Shown here one piece after another: positions 1 to 8,964 of a stretch of DNA of 64,000 nt; the first letter of the stretch is position 1, and every line of letters starts with the position of its first letter. Under the pieces are notes generated by a model, which saw nothing but the letters and a program-made list of their open reading frames with translations, had not been told where the DNA came from and made no database searches. A program made the position numbers and the translations under genes. Source of the DNA: Actinomycetota bacterium (GTDB taxonomy: Bacteria; Actinomycetota; Thermoleophilia; RBG-16-64-13); NCBI GenBank assembly GCA_016278725.1, contig JADQBG010000001.1, forward strand, positions 69,414 through 133,413, written 5' to 3'.

Positions 1-2
1 AG

Positions 3-314
3 ACCCGAGCCCGTCTAGCGGGGATCGCGGGAGGGTTGTTGTTGGGCGGCAGCCTGGGGAATCTGGTGGAGCGCCTTGGCTCGGGCGAGGTCACCGACTT
101 CATCCGGCTCCCCCACTGGCCCAATTTCAACTTGGCGGATGTCTTCATCGTGGCGGGGGTGGCCCTGGTGGCGACCGGTATTCTTCTTCCCCCGCGCCAG
201 GGGGAGACGGATCACGAAGGCGGATCCCCGGCCTCGGGTGCCCCGGGCGCTCCGGACGACCCCGACCCGGGGGCGGATGCGGCTTTGCCGGACGACCCCG
301 ATTATCGAGACTGA
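3..314 (+). CDS. lspA: Signal peptidase II (LspA), C-terminal part, 5' end outside window
   Basis: This is the C-terminal part of prolipoprotein signal peptidase, the inner-membrane aspartyl protease that removes signal peptides from lipidated prolipoproteins. The frame is open from base 3, so the start lies upstream of the window. The family block G-N-L-V-x-R-L, followed by GEVTDFI and then FNLADVFI, is clear, with a final membrane helix after it. The second catalytic Asp (in FNLAD) is present. The position of the first catalytic Asp (normally GNxxDR) reads Glu here, which is unusual. A hydrophilic Asp/Pro/Gly-rich tail of about 35 residues follows the last helix. rluD begins 11 nt downstream, a common lspA-rluD pairing. 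Confidence 0.9.
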   Translation, partial: TRARLAGIAGGLLLGGSLGNLVERLGSGEVTDFIRLPHWPNFNLADVFIVAGVALVATGILLPPRQGETDHEGGSPASGAPGAPDDPDPGADAALPDDPDYRD

Positions 315-325
315 TCCGGATCGGC

Positions 326-1231
326 ATGCTGCTTGAAGTCGCTTCGGAGGAGGAAGGCGTGCGCCTCGACGTCTTCGTCGGCCGCCACGCCGCGGGCAGC
401 CGCTCGCAGGCCGCCTTACTGATCGACGCCGGCAAGGTCACCGTGGACGGAATGGCTCGCGCCAAGAGCTTCCGGCTGGAGGCAGGGCAGGCGGTCCGGC
501 TCGAGGGGGCCGAAGAGGGGGCCCCGGACCCGGACGCCGGGGAACTCCTGGCGGAGGACATCCCCGTCTGGGTGCCCTACCAAGACGAATGGCTGCTCGT
601 GGTGGACAAACCCGCGGGCATGGTGGTTCACCCGGCCAAAGGTCACCGCTCCGGCACCCTGGTCAACGCTCTTGCCGGCCGCGGCATCTCCGGGGGTGAG
701 GACTTTCGTCCCGGCATCGTGCATCGACTCGACCGCGACACGAGCGGTCTGATGATGGTGGCCAAATCTCCGGCGGTCCACCGGCGCCTGCAGGAGATGA
801 TCCGCGGGCGCGAAGTCGACCGGCGCTACCTGGCGTTGGTGCACGGCGACCTCGCCAATCCCACCGGCACCATCGAGGCCCCCATCGGGCGCGATCCCAT
901 CAGGCGCAAGACCATGACCGTCGGCGGCAGCGGCTCCCGCTCCGCGGTCACTCATTTTCGTGCCCTGGAGCGGCTAGGGGACTTCACCCTGATCGAGGCC
1001 CGCCTGGAAACCGGCCGCACCCATCAGATTCGGGTGCACTTTCTGGCCATCGGCCACCCCGTGGCCGGCGATCCCGTGTACGCGCGCCGGGACCCCCTTG
1101 GCCTGGGGCGGCAGTTTCTGCACAGCCACAGCCTGCGGCTCAGCCACCCGCGCACCGGGGAGGAGCTCAGCGTGCAGTCGGAACTTCCCGCCGAGCTGGA
1201 GAGAATCCTCGGAGCCTTGCGCCGGGCTTAG
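326..1231 (+). CDS. rluD: RluA/RluD-family 23S rRNA pseudouridine synthase
   Basis: The protein has 301 aa, with an N-terminal S4-like RNA-binding domain (about residues 10-70) and a pseudouridine synthase catalytic domain. The catalytic motif HRLDRDTSG lies at residues 133-141, with the catalytic Asp at 136. The family blocks VDKPAGMVVHPA, GRTHQIRVH and GHPVAGDPVY are also present. Enzymes of this family isomerise uridines in 23S rRNA. The exact target sites cannot be read from sequence, so RluD rather than another RluA-type enzyme is inferred from the S4 domain and the lspA neighbour. ATG 326 lies 11 nt after lspA, so the two are probably cotranscribed. It converges on putA with only 3 nt between the stop codons. 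Confidence 0.92.
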   Translation: MLLEVASEEEGVRLDVFVGRHAAGSRSQAALLIDAGKVTVDGMARAKSFRLEAGQAVRLEGAEEGAPDPDAGELLAEDIPVWVPYQDEWLLVVDKPAGMVVHPAKGHRSGTLVNALAGRGISGGEDFRPGIVHRLDRDTSGLMMVAKSPAVHRRLQEMIRGREVDRRYLALVHGDLANPTGTIEAPIGRDPIRRKTMTVGGSGSRSAVTHFRALERLGDFTLIEARLETGRTHQIRVHFLAIGHPVAGDPVYARRDPLGLGRQFLHSHSLRLSHPRTGEELSVQSELPAELERILGALRRA

Positions 1232-1234
1232 GGC

Positions 1235-4231
1235 TCAGGAAGGGGCGAAGCCCCGCCGCATGGTGTTCTCGGTGATGGTCCGCGGCTCCAGGAACTGGCG
1301 CAGGTAGTCCGGGCCGCCGGCCTTGGAACCCACGCCGCTCAGCTTGAATCCCCCAAACGGCTGCCTGCCCACCATGGCGCCGGTGATGCCCCGGTTGACG
1401 TACAGGTTGCCCACCCGGAATTCGCGGTAGGCGAGCTCGATGTGTTCCGGGCTGCGCGAATAGAGCCCCCCGGTCAAAGCGTATTCCGAGTCGAGCGCCA
1501 TCCGGATCGCCTGGTCAAAACTCTGCGCCCGGAAGATGGAGAGAACCGGTCCGAAGATCTCTTCCCGGGCGATGATGCCCTCCGGGGGAACGTCGACGAA
1601 GACGTGAGGACCGACGAAGTGGCCTCCCGCGGGGGCCGGAGCGGCCAGGGCCAGGCGGGCCTCCTGCCGACCCTGCTCTATGTAGCCGTGGATCTTGTCG
1701 AGCGCCTCCTGGTTGATCACCGGGCCTACTTTCACCGCCGGGTCGCGCGGATCGCCGATCTTCAGGCTGGCCGCTGCCTCCAGCAGGCGGGGGACGAAAG
1801 AATCGTAGGCCTTCCCCACCACGATCGTGCGACTGCAGGCGGAGCACTTCTGCCCGCTGTAGAAGAAGGCCGAGGTCAGCGCGCCTTCGACGGCGACGTC
1901 CAGGTCGGCATCCTCATCCACGATGACCGCGTTCTTGCCTCCGAGTTCCGCGATCACGCGCTTGATCGCGCTCTGGCCGGGGCGGACCCGGGCGGCTTGG
2001 GCGAGGATCTCGAGGCCCGCGCTGCGGCTGCCGGTGAAGGCGATCACTTCTATGTGGGGGTGCTTGACCAGGTGCGCCCCGACCGAGGCCCCCGGCCCCG
2101 GCAGGAAGGCGAGCACCCCTTCGGGAAGGCCGGCTTCGCGAAAAGCGCGAAAGAGCTCCCAGGCGATCAGGGGCGTGGGGTTGGCCGGTTTCATGATCAC
2201 CGGGTTTCCCGCCACCAGAGCGGCGCTGGTCATTCCCGCCAGGATGGCCAGCGGGAAGTTCCAGGGCGCGATGACCGCGGCGGGCCCGCGCGGCTCGTAG
2301 AGGTAGAAATCCCACTCGCCGGGGACGTCGTGCAGCGCTTGGGGCTCGGCCAGCCGCAGCATCTCGCGGCCGTAGTACTCGAGAAAGTCGATGCCCTCGG
2401 TGACGTCGGCATCGGCTTCCCGCCAGGGCTTGCCCGCTTCGAGAATCTCGAGAGCAGACAGGTAGAAGCGGCGCCTGCGCAAGATCTCCGCGGCCCGGAA
2501 GAGCACGGCCGCCCGTTCCTGCGGCGGGGTGGCGCGCCACTCGGGAAACCGACGCCGGGCCTCCTCGACGGCATCATCGGCATCCTCCACCGAGGCGCTT
2601 CCGACCGAGCCCAGCCGTTCTGCGGGATCGGCCGGGTTGTGGGAGTGGATCAGCGCTTCGCTCTTCCGCTCCTTGCCCGCGATGATCAGCGGATGATGCT
2701 GCGGGGGAAGCCCGGCCCAGTGTTCCAGGGCCGCCTGCAGTTCGCGGCGGTTCCCCTCGACGGCGAAATCCGCGTGCGGAGTGTTGACGAAGGGGCCGGG
2801 AGGGACGGGGTCGCCTGCGTCGGTCCGGGGACGCCGCCCTGCTCCGACTCTCTTCCTCGCCGGGGGCCGCTCTACGGTCTCGGCGGTGGCCCGGGGGGAG
2901 GCCAGCAGAATTTGTTGCTCTTCGTGTTCGACGAGCGACTGGCGGAGAAAGGAATCGTTGGAGGTGTTCTCGAGCAGGCGCCGGACGAGGTAGGCCATGC
3001 CCGGAACCACCTCGCCGACGGGCACGTACTCGCGCAGCCGGTAGCCGCGCGCGACCACGGCCTCCTTGACCGGTTCGGCCATGCCGTGCAGCATCTGGAT
3101 CTCCACGGCGTCGCGGGGAACGTGTCCCTCTTCCACCCAGGCCATGGCGTGGGCCAGGCTGCGCACGTTGTGGCTGGCGATGGCCGGATGGAGTTCCTGC
3201 CAATGCTCCATCAGAAAGTCGGTCAATTCCTCGAAGCGCGCGTCGGTGGCGCGCTTCTCGGTGAAGACCGGCACCGGCCAGTGTTCCTGGGCGGCGATGA
3301 CGGTTTCGTAGTCCCAGTAGGCCCCCTTTACCAAGCGCACGGTGATCGGGGTGCCTCGGCGCCTTACCCAGGCGAGCAGAGCCTCCAGGTGCTGCCGGGA
3401 GTCGCGCAAATACGCCTGGACCACGATGCCCGCGGAGGAATAGCTGCGAAAGTCCGGTTCGAACAGCAGATTTTGGAAGATCGCCTCGGTGAGGTCACGA
3501 TAGGCGAATTGCTCCAGATCCAGGTTGAGGAAGGCGCCGGATGCGGCCGCCCGGTGAAAGATGGGCCGCAGAGCTTCGGTCACCGCCCGGCGGGAGCCCT
3601 CGAAATCGGCGGGATCCAGTTGAGAGTAGAGCGCCGTCGCCTTCAGGGAGAGGTTCAGCCGGGGTATGTCGCCCCAGGGGGCGCGGTCGAGCAGGGGGAC
3701 GGCCGGCCACTCGGCCACGCGTCGCGAGAGGCCTTCCAAGAGATCCAGATAGCGGTCCTGGTACCGGCGGGCCTCGACCTCGCTCAGCGTGGCTTCGCCC
3801 AGCACGTCCAAGGTGAAGCCCATATCCCGCCGACGCAGGTCTTTCAAAGCGGGCCAGGCGGCCTCCGCGTCGCGCCCGGCGATGAACCTCTCGGCCATGG
3901 AGCGCACCTGTCCGCTCACCAACCCGGCGGCAAGACTCGAGAGCGGGCTTCCCGGCCGGGAGAGGCGGAGCATCCAGGCCGGGGGAAACCCCTCACCATT
4001 GGCCGGGAAGTACTGCTCGACGTGCTCGGCGACCGCCTCGCGGTCGGTGAGGGTGGGGAACACGTCCACGAAGCGGAAGAGCCGGACCTTGAAGTCCTCG
4101 TCGGACATTGCCTGCTCGAGAAGACGCTCGCGCCAGCCTTCGGGCCGCCAGAGCGGCGGGCGCCTGTCCGGCAATGAACCGAACAACTCCTGCCCGATGC
4201 GCTGCGTCGCCTCCTCGAGCCTCTCCACCAT
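1235..4231 (-). CDS. putA: Bifunctional proline dehydrogenase / L-glutamate-gamma-semialdehyde dehydrogenase
   Basis: The protein has 998 aa. The N-terminal half is an FAD-dependent proline dehydrogenase barrel, with RLVKGAYWDYE, SHNVRSLAHAM and EIQMLHGMAEPVKEA. The C-terminal half is an NAD-dependent aldehyde dehydrogenase, with AELGGKNAVIVDEDAD and the nucleophile Cys at about residue 796 in GQKCSACS. Together they oxidise proline to glutamate through P5C/glutamate semialdehyde. There is no N-terminal ribbon-helix-helix DNA-binding domain and no room for one, so this is the enzymatic, non-repressor form. The gene stands alone on the minus strand. ATG 4231 is preceded by a GGGAAG-type ribosome site. 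A 125-bp divergent spacer separates it from the HAD gene. Confidence 0.95.
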   Translation of the reverse strand: MVERLEEATQRIGQELFGSLPDRRPPLWRPEGWRERLLEQAMSDEDFKVRLFRFVDVFPTLTDREAVAEHVEQYFPANGEGFPPAWMLRLSRPGSPLSSLAAGLVSGQVRSMAERFIAGRDAEAAWPALKDLRRRDMGFTLDVLGEATLSEVEARRYQDRYLDLLEGLSRRVAEWPAVPLLDRAPWGDIPRLNLSLKATALYSQLDPADFEGSRRAVTEALRPIFHRAAASGAFLNLDLEQFAYRDLTEAIFQNLLFEPDFRSYSSAGIVVQAYLRDSRQHLEALLAWVRRRGTPITVRLVKGAYWDYETVIAAQEHWPVPVFTEKRATDARFEELTDFLMEHWQELHPAIASHNVRSLAHAMAWVEEGHVPRDAVEIQMLHGMAEPVKEAVVARGYRLREYVPVGEVVPGMAYLVRRLLENTSNDSFLRQSLVEHEEQQILLASPRATAETVERPPARKRVGAGRRPRTDAGDPVPPGPFVNTPHADFAVEGNRRELQAALEHWAGLPPQHHPLIIAGKERKSEALIHSHNPADPAERLGSVGSASVEDADDAVEEARRRFPEWRATPPQERAAVLFRAAEILRRRRFYLSALEILEAGKPWREADADVTEGIDFLEYYGREMLRLAEPQALHDVPGEWDFYLYEPRGPAAVIAPWNFPLAILAGMTSAALVAGNPVIMKPANPTPLIAWELFRAFREAGLPEGVLAFLPGPGASVGAHLVKHPHIEVIAFTGSRSAGLEILAQAARVRPGQSAIKRVIAELGGKNAVIVDEDADLDVAVEGALTSAFFYSGQKCSACSRTIVVGKAYDSFVPRLLEAAASLKIGDPRDPAVKVGPVINQEALDKIHGYIEQGRQEARLALAAPAPAGGHFVGPHVFVDVPPEGIIAREEIFGPVLSIFRAQSFDQAIRMALDSEYALTGGLYSRSPEHIELAYREFRVGNLYVNRGITGAMVGRQPFGGFKLSGVGSKAGGPDYLRQFLEPRTITENTMRRGFAPS

Positions 4232-4356
4232 TGGGAGAATCTTCCCGCTGGGAGCCTTGGGGGAAACGGTCGGGGGGGCATGGCCTGGGACGGCCCCGGG
4301 ACGGAGCCTTGATTTCGATTGGGGAAGCGATGGTCCCGCCGGGTATGGTGTATGCC

Positions 4357-5100
4357 ATGACGGACGACGGGCGCCTTACGAATTCCAGAGAGACCCCGCG
4401 CGGGCCCTCCGCTTCTCGGGCGCCCGGGAGGAGCCGGCTTTTGACCGGCGATCCGCGGCCGATCGCCTTTTTCGACCTCGACGGGACCCTTGTCGCCGGG
4501 CAGACACAAAAGATGCTGGTGGCCTTCATGCGCACCCGCGGCCTGGTACCGGGCTGGTTTCTGGCGGGCACGGGCCTCTGGTTCTTGGGTTACAAACTGG
4601 GACTGGTGGAAGCCAACGACCAGGCCCGAAAGCGGGGGGCGGTCTTGTTCGCCGGCCGGACGGTGGAGGAGGTCGGCGGCCTGATGGCGGATTTCTTTGA
4701 GGAAAGGCTGGCCCCAAGGCTTTTCCCCCCGGTTCTGGCCGAACTCGAGCGCCACCTGGGCGCCGATCGGCGGGTGGTCCTGCTCTCGGCGGCCTTCACG
4801 CCTCTGGTCGAGGTGACCGCGCGGAGGCTGGGAGTCCAAGAATTCGTGGCCACCGATCTCGAGGTGGCGGACGGGCGTTTTACGGGGCGGGTCTTGGGCT
4901 CACCGGTCTACGGGGCCGAGAAGGCGGCGGTGGCCGCCGGCCTGCTAGGCGGCGGCGCGCGTGCGGAGAAGTGCTTTGCCTACGCCGACCACGATACCGA
5001 TCTGGAACTCCTGCGGCTGGTGGGCCAACCGGTGGCGGTGCGTCCGCGGGCGGGGCTCAGGCGGGCGGCCGTGATGAGCGGTTGGCGCATCCTGGAGTAG
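4357..5100 (+). CDS. HAD-superfamily IB hydrolase (SerB-like phosphatase)
   Basis: From ATG 4357 the protein has 247 aa. HAD motif I, FDLDGT, starts near residue 39. Motif II-like LLSAA and motif III/IV AYADHDTDLELL follow in order, as in subfamily IB enzymes (phosphoserine phosphatase and lyso-lipid phosphatase relatives). The first 30 residues are polar and poorly conserved, so a later start is possible. A TATGGT hexamer just upstream (4344-4349) could be a -10 box giving an almost leaderless transcript. The substrate is not evident, and the lack of serine-biosynthesis neighbours argues against calling it serB. It is followed by 148 bp before the pentose-phosphate operon. Confidence 0.8.
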   Translation: MTDDGRLTNSRETPRGPSASRAPGRSRLLTGDPRPIAFFDLDGTLVAGQTQKMLVAFMRTRGLVPGWFLAGTGLWFLGYKLGLVEANDQARKRGAVLFAGRTVEEVGGLMADFFEERLAPRLFPPVLAELERHLGADRRVVLLSAAFTPLVEVTARRLGVQEFVATDLEVADGRFTGRVLGSPVYGAEKAAVAAGLLGGGARAEKCFAYADHDTDLELLRLVGQPVAVRPRAGLRRAAVMSGWRILE

Positions 5101-5248
5101 GCAGGCCCCTGGCGGGGGTCGGCGCATCCGGGAGTAGGCGCGTGCCGGGGGGAGCCGAAGGGGCGAGCGAGATTGCGGTGAGTACTGAACTGGTGCGTTG
5201 GGAAGGTCTGACGGGTACCGCGACAATGGTTTGAGGACGGAGAGATAA

Positions 5249-7264
5249 GTGACCAGTCTGGAGAACATGAGTTTCGACGAGAAGGCGATCAACACCATCC
5301 GCATGCTTGCGGTGGACGCCGTGGAAAAGGCCAACTCGGGACACCCGGGCATGCCCATGGGCACGGCGCCGATAGCCCACCTGCTCTGGTCCAGCTACCT
5401 GAAGTTCGATCCGGGGTCGACCAACTGGCCCGACCGCGATCGCTTCGTGCTGAGCGCCGGGCACGGATCGATGTTGCTCTACTCCATGCTCTATCTGACC
5501 GGGTACGACCTCAAACTCGAGGACCTGCAGCAGTTCCGCCAGTGGGGGAGCAAGACCCCGGGGCATCCGGAAAACTTCCTGACTCCGGGTGTGGAGGTCA
5601 CGACCGGGCCGCTGGGTCAGGGCTTCGCTAACGGGGTGGGGATGGCGATGGCCGAAAGCTGGCTGGCGGCCACCTTCAACCGGCCGGGCCACGAGATCGT
5701 GGACCATCGGGTGTACGGGATCGTCAGCGACGGCGATCTGATGGAAGGTATTTCGCACGAGGCCGCTTCACTCGCCGGGCACCTGCAGTTGAGCAAGCTG
5801 ACCTATCTCTACGACAGCAACAAGATCTCGATCGATGGCTCGACCGAGCAAACCTTCACCGAGGACGTATCCCAGCGCTTCCAGGCATACGCCTGGCACG
5901 TGCAGAAGGTGGACGACGGCAATGACCTGCAGGCACTGCGCGAGGCCCTAGACCAAGCCGAGTCGGTGACGGACCGGCCCTCTTTGATCGTGGTCAGCAC
6001 TCATATCGGCTACGGCAGCCCCGCGAAACAGGATACCGCCGCGGCCCACGGCTCTCCGCTAGGTGGCGACGAAGTCAAGGCGACCAAGCGGCACCTGGGT
6101 TGGCCCGAGGATGAGACCTTCCTGGTCCCCGACGGCGTCAGGGAATTCTATGCGGCCGCGGCCGAGCGCGGCCGCCAGGCGCACACAGACTGGGAGAAGC
6201 GTTTCTCCGCCTACCGGGAGGAGTATCCCGATCTGGCGGAACTTTGGGAGCAGGCGCAGGAGCGCCGGCTCCCCCCGGGTTGGGAAGAATCGCTGCCCAA
6301 GTTCTCCCCGGAGGACGGCGGCATGGCCAGTCGGCAGGCCTCCGGCAAGGTGCTGAACGCCATCGCCGAGAAAATCCCCTTCCTCCTGGGCGGCTCGGCC
6401 GACCTCGCCGCCTCGAACAACACCTACCTCGAGGGCATGGCCGACTTTCAGCCGGGCTCCTACGAGGGCCGCAACCTGTTCTTCGGGGTGCGCGAGCACG
6501 CCATGGGGGCGATCTGTAACGGCATGGCGCTGCACGGTGGTGTGATCCCTTACGGCGCCACCTTCCTGATCTTCTCCGACTACATGCGCCCCGCGATCAG
6601 GCTGGCGGCCCTCTCCCGGGCCGGGTCTATCTTCCTCTTCACCCACGACAGCGTGGGACTGGGCGAGGACGGCCCCACTCACCAGCCCATCGAGCACCTG
6701 GCTTCGCTCCGGGCAATGCCCCGTATGGTCCTGTTGCGGCCGGCGGACGCGGCGGAGACGGCGATGGCTTGGAAGGTGGCCTTGGAACGGGGCGATGGGC
6801 CGGTCTTGCTCGCGCTCACCCGGCAGAAGCTGCCCACGCTGGACCGGGATGTCTACGCCTCGGCGGAGGGCGTGCTGAAGGGCGGCTACGTGCTCGCCGA
6901 CAGCCCTACCGGAGCGCTGGACGTAATTCTCATCGCCACAGGCTCCGAGGTCCATGTCGCCCTCGAGGCGCGGGCTCAGCTCGAGGGGGAAGGCATCGGC
7001 GCCCGCGTGGTTTCCCTCCCCAGTTGGGAGCTGTTCTCCCAGCAGGAGCAGGAGTACCGCGATGAGGTTTTGCCGCCCGGGACGGCAGCGCGGGTTGCCG
7101 TGGAAGCGGCCTCACCCTTTGGCTGGGAGCGCTGGGTGGGGGAGCGCGGAGCCATCGTGGGGATCGACCGCTTCGGCGCCTCGGCTCCCGGGGGGCTCGC
7201 CTTGGCCAAGTTGGGTATAAGCCCAGAACACGTCGTGCAGGCCGCCCGCTCGGTTATGGGCTAG
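5249..7264 (+). CDS. tkt: Transketolase
   Basis: This thiamine-diphosphate enzyme transfers two-carbon ketol units between pentose and hexose phosphates. The protein has 671 aa, normal for the family. The substrate/TPP segment [21 protein letters not shown] lies near the N-terminus. The TPP-binding motif begins at SDGDLMEG, the catalytic-Glu region is [17 protein letters not shown], and [17 protein letters not shown] follows. The start is either GTG 5249 (ribosome site GGAGAG about 5 nt upstream) or ATG 5267 (GGAG 5259-5262). The real protein core starts at about the second. It is the first gene of the operon tkt-rpiB-tal-zwf-opcA-pgl, all on the plus strand with short gaps. Confidence 0.96.
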   Translation: MTSLENMSFDEKAINTIRMLAVDAVEKANSGHPGMPMGTAPIAHLLWSSYLKFDPGSTNWPDRDRFVLSAGHGSMLLYSMLYLTGYDLKLEDLQQFRQWGSKTPGHPENFLTPGVEVTTGPLGQGFANGVGMAMAESWLAATFNRPGHEIVDHRVYGIVSDGDLMEGISHEAASLAGHLQLSKLTYLYDSNKISIDGSTEQTFTEDVSQRFQAYAWHVQKVDDGNDLQALREALDQAESVTDRPSLIVVSTHIGYGSPAKQDTAAAHGSPLGGDEVKATKRHLGWPEDETFLVPDGVREFYAAAAERGRQAHTDWEKRFSAYREEYPDLAELWEQAQERRLPPGWEESLPKFSPEDGGMASRQASGKVLNAIAEKIPFLLGGSADLAASNNTYLEGMADFQPGSYEGRNLFFGVREHAMGAICNGMALHGGVIPYGATFLIFSDYMRPAIRLAALSRAGSIFLFTHDSVGLGEDGPTHQPIEHLASLRAMPRMVLLRPADAAETAMAWKVALERGDGPVLLALTRQKLPTLDRDVYASAEGVLKGGYVLADSPTGALDVILIATGSEVHVALEARAQLEGEGIGARVVSLPSWELFSQQEQEYRDEVLPPGTAARVAVEAASPFGWERWVGERGAIVGIDRFGASAPGGLALAKLGISPEHVVQAARSVMG

Positions 7265-7294
7265 GGCGGGCCGGGCGACGGGAAAGGAGCGGCG

Positions 7295-7756
7295 ATGCGG
7301 GTCGCGCTCGGAGCCGATCACGGGGGGTTCCACCTAAAGCAGTTGATCGCGGAGTACCTCACGAACCAGGGACACCAGGTTTCTGACCTGGGAGCGTTCG
7401 ACGACCTGCCCAGCGACTATCCGGATTACGCCTACGCCGTGGCGCGGGCGATCACCGAAAAACGCGTCGAGCGTGGAGTGGTCATTTGCGGTAGTGGCGT
7501 GGGGGCATGCGTAGCGGCCAACAAGGTTCCCGGGATCCGCGCGGCACTCATGCAGGATTGCTACTCGGCGCACCAGGGCGTGGAGCACGACGACGTCAAC
7601 GTGCTCTGCCTGGGGGCGCGGGTGATTGGCCCGGAGCTGGCCAAGGAACTGGTCGGCGCCTTCCTGGGAGCAAGTTTTTCCGGGGAGGAGCGGCACGTCC
7701 GCCGGCTCGAGAAGGTGAAAGAGATCGAAGAGGAATATCTCAAGGCACGCGAGTGA
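7295..7756 (+). CDS. rpiB: Ribose-5-phosphate isomerase B
   Basis: The protein has 153 aa and belongs to the RpiB/LacAB family, interconverting ribose-5-phosphate and ribulose-5-phosphate. The N-terminal ALGADHGGFHLK phosphate-binding segment is typical. So is the active-site segment VVICGSGVGACVAANKVPGIRA, with the catalytic Cys. The usual CGTGIG reads CGSGVG here, a mild variation. The C-terminal ARVIGPELAKELV is also canonical. The last 20 bp, including the stop codon, are duplicated in tandem immediately downstream (7757-7776), so a second in-frame TGA follows. It lies 30 nt after tkt and 26 nt before tal. Confidence 0.95.
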   Translation: MRVALGADHGGFHLKQLIAEYLTNQGHQVSDLGAFDDLPSDYPDYAYAVARAITEKRVERGVVICGSGVGACVAANKVPGIRAALMQDCYSAHQGVEHDDVNVLCLGARVIGPELAKELVGAFLGASFSGEERHVRRLEKVKEIEEEYLKARE

Positions 7757-7776
7757 ATCTCAAGGTACGGGAGTGA
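7737..7776 (+). repeat. 20-bp tandem duplication spanning the rpiB stop codon
   Basis: Bases 7737-7756 and 7757-7776 match at 18 of 20 positions. The first copy holds the last six codons of rpiB and its TGA. The second copy fills most of the gap to tal and repeats an in-frame TGA. This looks like a local slippage or duplication event that doubled the terminator codon without changing the protein. Confidence 0.85.
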
Positions 7777-7782
7777 ATCGTC

Positions 7783-8949
7783 ATGGCGGATAACCCACTG
7801 CTCCTTCTGCGCGAATTCGGGCAGAGTGTGTGGTACGACAACATCGAACGAGGCCTGCTGCTCTCCGGGGGGCTCGGCGAGATGGTGGAGAGGGACGGCG
7901 TGGTGGGGGTGACCTCCAATCCCACCATCTTTCAAAAGGCCGTGGCCGGCAGCGACCACTACGACGCCACCATCGAGGAACTCGCCCCCACCGAGATCTC
8001 CACCGACCGCATCGTCGACACCATCATCGTGCAGGACATAAGCATGGCGGCCGACGTGCTCAAGCCGGTGTTCGACCAGACGGACAGCCTGGACGGCTGG
8101 GTCAGCATCGAGGTGCCGGCCTCGATGGCCTTCGAAACCGACAAGACCCTGCTCGAGGTGAAGCGCCTGCGCTCTCTGGTCGACCGGCCCAACGTGCTGG
8201 TGAAGATCCCGGCAACCGCCGAGGGAGTCGAGGCCATCCGGCACTCCATTTCGCGGGGATTTAGCATCAACGTCACCCTGATCTTCTCGATCGATCGCTA
8301 TCGCGAGGTGATGGAAGCCTACCTCGCCGGGCTTGAGGAGCTCATCGAGCGCAGGAAAGCCGGTGAGGACCTGCCGGAACCGGCGTCGGTGCGCAGCGTG
8401 GCCAGCTTCTTCGTCAGCCGGGTGGACACCAAGGTCGACAAGCGCCTGGACGAGAAGCTTGCCCAAACCGAGGACGAGGAACGCCGCCGTCTTCTGCAGT
8501 CCCTCAAGGGGCACGCCGCGGTGGACAACGCTAGGCTGGCCTATCAGGCCTTCCAGGAGACCTTCGCCGGAGAGCGCTGGGAGCGTCTGGCCGCCGCCGG
8601 GGCCCGGATGCAACGTCCGTTATGGGCCAGCACCAGCACCAAGAACCCGGAGTACCGCGACGTGCTCTACGTGGAGGAGCTGATCGGTCCGCATACGGTC
8701 AACACCATGCCGCAGAACACCCTGGACGCTTTCCGCGAGCACGGCGAGGTGCGCGGGGACACGGTGCTCGAAGACGTGGACGGAGCGCAGTCGCGATTAG
8801 AAGCGCTCGCCGAGGCGGGCATCGACATGAAAGAGGTGACCGCGGAACTGGAGGTCGAGGGGGTCAAGGCCTTCGCCGACTCTCACGACGAGATGTACCG
8901 CGCGGTCGAGGAAAAGCGGCGGCAGATGGCGGAGGGCAAGTCCCGCTAG
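7783..8949 (+). CDS. tal: Transaldolase
   Basis: The protein has 388 aa, the longer transaldolase form found in actinobacteria and cyanobacteria. It transfers a dihydroxyacetone unit between sugar phosphates. GVTSNPTIFQKAV near the N-terminus and NVLVKIPATAEGVEAI, with the Schiff-base Lys, are diagnostic. TLIFSIDRYREV and the C-terminal LWASTSTKNPEYRDVLYVEEL are also typical. ATG 7783 follows the duplicated rpiB stop segment by 6 nt. zwf follows after 15 nt with a GGGGGG-type ribosome site. There is no fused phosphoglucose isomerase domain, unlike some relatives. Confidence 0.95.
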   Translation: MADNPLLLLREFGQSVWYDNIERGLLLSGGLGEMVERDGVVGVTSNPTIFQKAVAGSDHYDATIEELAPTEISTDRIVDTIIVQDISMAADVLKPVFDQTDSLDGWVSIEVPASMAFETDKTLLEVKRLRSLVDRPNVLVKIPATAEGVEAIRHSISRGFSINVTLIFSIDRYREVMEAYLAGLEELIERRKAGEDLPEPASVRSVASFFVSRVDTKVDKRLDEKLAQTEDEERRRLLQSLKGHAAVDNARLAYQAFQETFAGERWERLAAAGARMQRPLWASTSTKNPEYRDVLYVEELIGPHTVNTMPQNTLDAFREHGEVRGDTVLEDVDGAQSRLEALAEAGIDMKEVTAELEVEGVKAFADSHDEMYRAVEEKRRQMAEGKSR

Positions 8950-8964
8950 AAAAGGGGGGATTCT

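Noticed and set aside
1442-4177. 911-aa plus-strand open frame opposite putA
   Set aside because: It is the antisense shadow of a real gene. High GC gives long spurious frames. It has no family motifs and no ribosome site.
4360-5100. serB (phosphoserine phosphatase)
   Set aside because: HAD-IB motifs fit many phosphatases, and no serine pathway neighbours support the specific name.
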